Source of the DNA: Longimicrobiales bacterium
GTDB lineage: Bacteria; Gemmatimonadota; Gemmatimonadetes; Longimicrobiales; Gaopeijiaceae
NCBI GenBank assembly: GCA_028823235.1
Contig: JAPKBW010000007.1
Coordinates: 62,001 to 126,000, forward strand
Direction: 5' to 3'
Length of the DNA: 64,000 bases
Of this stretch, positions 60,820-64,000 are shown piece by piece. Under the pieces are notes generated by a model. The model was not told where the DNA came from. It made no database searches and worked only from the letters and a program-made list of their open reading frames with translations. The translations under genes were made by a program, and so were the position numbers. Positions within the stretch are counted from its first letter, which is position 1. Every line of letters begins with the position of its first letter.

Positions 60820-61736
60820 AACTCGAGACCCATGCCTTCGGCGTGGAATTTCAGAATCCGGTCCTTCTCGCCGCGGGTACCTGTGGCTTTGGCATGGAGC
60901 TCGCGGAGGTCCTCGACCTGGAAGCCCTCGGTGGGTTCGTTACCAAATCGGTTACGGTTGAGCCCAGAAGTGGGAATCCAGCACCGCGCGTCACGGAGTT
61001 CGCCGCGGGCATGCTCAATTCGGTGGGTCTGGCGAACCCGGGGCTCGAAGGCGTCCGTCGGGAGAAACTGCCCTGGATTGCAAAAAATGTGCAGAAGGCT
61101 CGAGTCTTTGTGAGTGTGGCGGGACATACTGCTGAAGAGTTCTACACACTCATCGAGGGCTTCGACTCGGAGGATGGGTTCGTCGGGTTCGAGGTCAACC
61201 TGTCCTGCCCGAATGACGCGAAACGGGGCGGACCTCCCTTCGCGCTAGACCCGGACGCGGTCGCGGAAATCCTGTCTGGGTGTCGGGCTCGCACGGAACG
61301 GCCGATCCTCGCCAAGCTGGCGCCCAACGATCCTGCACTGTCACGAACCATTCGCAGAGCGGCCGAGGCCGGAGCGGATGGGTTGACTCTAGTGAACACC
61401 TTGCCGGGCCTGCTTCTCCATTCGGGCTCTGGCAAACCTGAACTGGGAGCGGGGCAGGGAGGAATGAGCGGTCCGGCGCTGCGACCTGCCGGTCTTCGGG
61501 CTGTGCGTGAAGCTCGGGGCGCCACGGATCTCCCACTCGTGGGCGTCGGTGGCGTTCTTTCGCCGGACGACGCCGTGGCCTACGCCCGGGCGGGTGCCCA
61601 ACTCATCCAGATGGGCACCGCTACCTTCGCGGAGCCCGGCGCCGGGCCGAAGCTGGCCAGGGGGCTGTCACGCTGGGGGCGACGGCACGGAGTCGGTGCC
61701 TGGGAAGACCTGATTCAAAGAACAGAGAAGAATTGA
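60816..61736 (+). CDS. pyrD: Dihydroorotate dehydrogenase, class 1-type
   Basis: The protein has 306 residues from a GTG coupled to the upstream gene. The FMN barrel shows NPVLLAAGTCGFGMEL, GGFVTKSVTVEPRSGNPAPRV, EVNLSCPND with the catalytic cysteine of class 1 enzymes, LAKLAPNDPALSRTIRRAAEAGADGLTLVNT and GVGGVLSPDDAVAYARAGAQLIQMGTA. It oxidises dihydroorotate to orotate in pyrimidine synthesis. The type 1B enzyme would need a PyrK partner that is not in the window. pyrF follows 2 bases after the stop. Confidence 0.94.
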   Translation: MKLETHAFGVEFQNPVLLAAGTCGFGMELAEVLDLEALGGFVTKSVTVEPRSGNPAPRVTEFAAGMLNSVGLANPGLEGVRREKLPWIAKNVQKARVFVSVAGHTAEEFYTLIEGFDSEDGFVGFEVNLSCPNDAKRGGPPFALDPDAVAEILSGCRARTERPILAKLAPNDPALSRTIRRAAEAGADGLTLVNTLPGLLLHSGSGKPELGAGQGGMSGPALRPAGLRAVREARGATDLPLVGVGGVLSPDDAVAYARAGAQLIQMGTATFAEPGAGPKLARGLSRWGRRHGVGAWEDLIQRTEKN

Positions 61737-61737
61737 T

Positions 61738-62439
61738 ATGAGCCGCGTCATCGTCCCCCTCGATGTGTCTTCCAAGCAGGCCGCGATGTCTCTCGTCGAC
61801 CGACTCGGAGACCAGGCCGATTTCTACAAGGTTGGTTTCGAACTCTACACGCGCAGCGGCCCTGATGTCGTGCGCGATCTGGTCGAGAGAGGGAAACAGG
61901 TCTTTCTCGACATCAAGCTGCACGACATCCCCAATACCGTCGGTCGTGCCGTTGCTGTGGCTTCCGAGCTGGGCGTGGACCTTCTGACTGTTCACGTTTC
62001 AGGAGGCCCATCCATGATGGAGGCGGCCGCGAAGGCTCGTGGGGGAGACTTGAAACTGCTCGGTGTCACCGTGCTGACGTCTCTGAGCCCGGATGAGATG
62101 AGCACCGTATGGGCCCGAGAGATCCGGTCGGTTCGGGAGGAAGTAGGACGACTAGCCGTGCTCGCGTGTGACACGGGGATGAACGGCGTGGTCGCTTCGG
62201 CCCTCGAGGCGTCCTGGATACGCAGACACCTCGGTGAGGACTTCCTGATCGTGACGCCCGGGATTCGTCCTGCCGGGAGCGATGCAGGCGACCAGAACCG
62301 GATCGCCACCCCTGCGGATGCGTTGGCAGCGGGCGCAGACTACCTGGTGATCGGTCGCCCCATTACCCAAGCCACTGACCCTGCGGCTGCGCTCGCTGCG
62401 GTCCTGCGAGAGATCGACCAAGCCAGACTGGCCTCCTGA
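61738..62439 (+). CDS. pyrF: Orotidine 5'-phosphate decarboxylase
   Basis: The protein has 233 residues, typical of the bacterial type. Motifs are IVPLDVSS, FYKVGFELYTRSGPDVV, VFLDIKLHDIPNTVGRA (the catalytic Asp-Lys-Asp set), LLTVHVSGG and DFLIVTPGIRP, YLVIGRPITQA. It makes UMP from OMP. It starts 2 bases after pyrD, so the two are one transcript. A GGCCTC-CT-GAGGCC inverted repeat covers its stop codon but has no T-run. Confidence 0.96.
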   Translation: MSRVIVPLDVSSKQAAMSLVDRLGDQADFYKVGFELYTRSGPDVVRDLVERGKQVFLDIKLHDIPNTVGRAVAVASELGVDLLTVHVSGGPSMMEAAAKARGGDLKLLGVTVLTSLSPDEMSTVWAREIRSVREEVGRLAVLACDTGMNGVVASALEASWIRRHLGEDFLIVTPGIRPAGSDAGDQNRIATPADALAAGADYLVIGRPITQATDPAAALAAVLREIDQARLAS

Positions 62440-62499
62440 GGCCTTCGCCGGCGAGATTTCGCCGTGTGAATCGTACCCACTCTTTTCAGACGTTTTCGA

Positions 62500-63933
62500 A
62501 TGCCACTCAAGGTCCACAACACCGCGACTCGCTCCCTTGATGCGTTTGTCCCGCTCCAGGAAGGACGAGCGCACGTCTACGCGTGTGGCCCCACGATTTA
62601 CAATCACGCACACATCGGAAATTTCCGGACGTTTTTGTTTTTTGACCTCGTCCATCGACATCTGGAGTGGAGCGGGTTGGACGTCCGGTTCGTAATGAAC
62701 CTCACCGATGTAGACGACAAGGTCATTGCGGCGGCCAGGAGCGCCGGCACCTCCATTACCGAGCATACCGCCCCTTTCGGCGAGACATTTCTCGCTGATT
62801 GCAAGACGCTGGGGGTTCGTCCGGTCGACAGCTACCCGAGGGCGACCAGCTATATCGAGGCGATGGTCGACTTCATTTCGATTCTGATTGAGCGCGGCCA
62901 TGCGTACGCCGCAGAGGATGGTGCTGTTTACTACTCGATCTCGAGTTTCCCCGAGTACGGGAAGCTGAAGGGTATCGATACCTCGACCCTTATTGTGGGC
63001 GCGCGAGTCGAGCACGACGAGTATGAGAAGGAAGACGCGCGGGACTTTGCGCTGTGGAAGGCGGCGACGGAAGACGACGAACAGGTCGGAGCCGCGTGGG
63101 ATTCGCCCTGGGGCCGCGGCCGACCCGGATGGCACCTCGAATGCTCGGTCATGAGCACCGCGGAGTTGGGCGAGACCCTGGATATGCATCTCGGGGGCGA
63201 GGACCTCGTCTTTCCTCACCACGAGAACGAGATCGCACAGTCCGAAGGGGCAACGGGAAAGCCATTTGTGCGGTACTGGCTCCACGTGAAGCATCTATTC
63301 GTCGAAGGCAAGAAAATGTCCAAGTCGCTCGGCAACTTCATTCGGGTGCGGGAGCTACTTGAGGAAGGGCATGATCCTGCGGCCATTCGCCACCTGCTGA
63401 TTTCATCGCATTACCGAGGCGACCTCAACTTTACACGCCAGGGTCTGGATGCCTCAGGCGCTGCTGTCCAGCGGCTGCTCGACTTCGAGGCGCGGCTCGA
63501 GGCGGCGCCTGTGGACGATGGGGCGGGCTCGTCCCGGCTGCCCGAATTGTCAGATCAGGCCGTCGCCACGTTCCGCACCGCCATGGATAATGATTTCAAC
63601 TCGGCAGAGGGACTCGCTGCGGTCTTTGTCTTTGTGGGAGAGGTCAACACGGTTCTTGAGGCGCAACCAACCGTTTCGGAATCCGATCGCACGGCAGCCA
63701 TGGACGCCCTTCGCTCTATGGATCAGGTGCTCGGGCTGCTGGAGGTAGCGCGGACATCGCGGTCCGTCGACGATGATCTCGCGGGCTGGGTCGAGCAGAA
63801 GGTTCAGGATCGCTCGCACGCACGTGCGTGCAAGGACTTCGCTGCCGCCGATGCGATCCGAGGCGAACTCGCCGCGCGAGGCATCGTCCTTGAGGATGGG
63901 GCGGGGGGAACCCGGTGGAAGGTGGTCAATTAG
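62500..63933 (+). CDS. cysS: Cysteinyl-tRNA synthetase
   Basis: The protein has 477 residues, the usual size. The class I signatures are AHIGN (HIGH variant) after the zinc cysteine in YACGPTIYNH and KMSKS in EGKKMSKSLGNFIRVREL. Zinc ligands continue in LECSVMS and FPHHENE. The C-terminal anticodon-binding helices include HARACKDFAAADAIRGELAARGI. It charges tRNA-Cys. It lies 60 bases behind pyrF, and the last 67 bases of the window after it hold nothing I can identify. Confidence 0.96.
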   Translation: MPLKVHNTATRSLDAFVPLQEGRAHVYACGPTIYNHAHIGNFRTFLFFDLVHRHLEWSGLDVRFVMNLTDVDDKVIAAARSAGTSITEHTAPFGETFLADCKTLGVRPVDSYPRATSYIEAMVDFISILIERGHAYAAEDGAVYYSISSFPEYGKLKGIDTSTLIVGARVEHDEYEKEDARDFALWKAATEDDEQVGAAWDSPWGRGRPGWHLECSVMSTAELGETLDMHLGGEDLVFPHHENEIAQSEGATGKPFVRYWLHVKHLFVEGKKMSKSLGNFIRVRELLEEGHDPAAIRHLLISSHYRGDLNFTRQGLDASGAAVQRLLDFEARLEAAPVDDGAGSSRLPELSDQAVATFRTAMDNDFNSAEGLAAVFVFVGEVNTVLEAQPTVSESDRTAAMDALRSMDQVLGLLEVARTSRSVDDDLAGWVEQKVQDRSHARACKDFAAADAIRGELAARGIVLEDGAGGTRWKVVN

Positions 63934-64000
63934 CTGCGGGCCCGTCACTTAATCGGAGATATCCTGCGTTGACCGGGCGATTGGCCGCGTTAGCTTTTTC

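Noticed and set aside
62430-62443. Inverted repeat GGCCTC-CT-GAGGCC across the pyrF stop
   Set aside because: The two-base loop is too tight for a full stem and no T-run follows; it may be chance in GC-rich DNA.
62152-63294. 380-codon minus-strand frame opposite pyrF and cysS
   Set aside because: The plus strand encodes two unmistakable core enzymes; the long antisense frame follows from high GC codon bias.
63934-64000. TTGACC near the right edge as a promoter for a gene outside the window
   Set aside because: No acceptable -10 box can be seen before the sequence ends.
1-64000. CRISPR arrays, insertion sequences, tRNA or rRNA genes
   Set aside because: I saw no regularly spaced repeats, no transposase-like frames, and no tRNA cloverleaf or rRNA-like stretch; covariance-model and repeat searches would be needed to be certain.

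Overview
The window is 64 kb of GC-rich, gene-dense bacterial chromosome with about 56 intact protein genes. I saw no rRNA, tRNA, CRISPR array, insertion sequence or phage gene. The gene content best fits a Gemmatimonadota-like bacterium: many secreted beta-propellers, propeller-amidohydrolases, M19 and M28 peptidases, TonB-like and outer-membrane barrel proteins, DUF2723 membrane proteins, Tat-exported enzymes and a B12-dependent ribonucleotide reductase. This placement is inference from gene types and protein style; no marker gene was searched. Genes are packed in short runs in which stop and start codons overlap (ATGA, GTGA, TTGA, TGATG), and these overlaps decide many starts here.

Layout. 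0.2-4.7 kb: propeller-amidohydrolase and class III CoA-transferase. 4.7-7.2 kb (minus): an RnfD/NqrB-like membrane protein with a CX7C repeat tail, coupled to a formylglycine-generating-enzyme-like protein. 7.4-10.2 kb: NHL lipoprotein, exported unknown, TonB-like protein. 10.2-16 kb: M19 dipeptidase, DinB-like and PNPOx-like proteins, HEAT protein, alpha/beta hydrolase, and two gene remnants. 16-22.3 kb: exported RidA, Tat-exported class V PLP enzyme, sugar-dehydrogenase-like propeller, DUF2723 protein, MoeZ. 22.3-28.1 kb: barrel protein, propeller remnant, fused E1 of a 2-oxoacid dehydrogenase, DUF255 thioredoxin protein. 28.2-34.7 kb: a tightly coupled run with a DedA-like protein, a dephospho-CoA kinase fused to a PHP domain, an NrnA-like DHH phosphoesterase, a Fur-family regulator, agmatinase and CcdA. 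34.7-41.7 kb: ABC exporter, gamma-glutamyltransferase, MurQ, GT39-like protein. 41.7-49.9 kb: peptidase-propeller-barrel protein, NrdJ with a rich regulatory leader and a strong terminator, TPR protein, PhoX-like protein. 50-54 kb: M28 lipoprotein, nitrilase, YggX, DksA-like protein, RNase D. 54.2-64 kb: core metabolism (pyk, MBL hydrolase, pgi, YtxH protein, smpB, amidase, pyrD, pyrF, cysS).

How they work together. The exported enzymes suggest a cell that breaks down peptides and amino-acid derivatives outside the cytoplasm (M19, M28, HExxH peptidase, GGT, secreted amidohydrolase) and recycles its wall (MurQ, amidase). The most notable architectures are the CoaE-PHP fusion, the outer-membrane peptidase-propeller-barrel, the paired exported RidA and PLP enzyme, and the RnfD-like/Hcp-like fusion. 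Four gene remnants (M24 peptidase, amidohydrolase, LVIVD-like propeller, YihY-like) sit between intact genes and point to ongoing gene loss.
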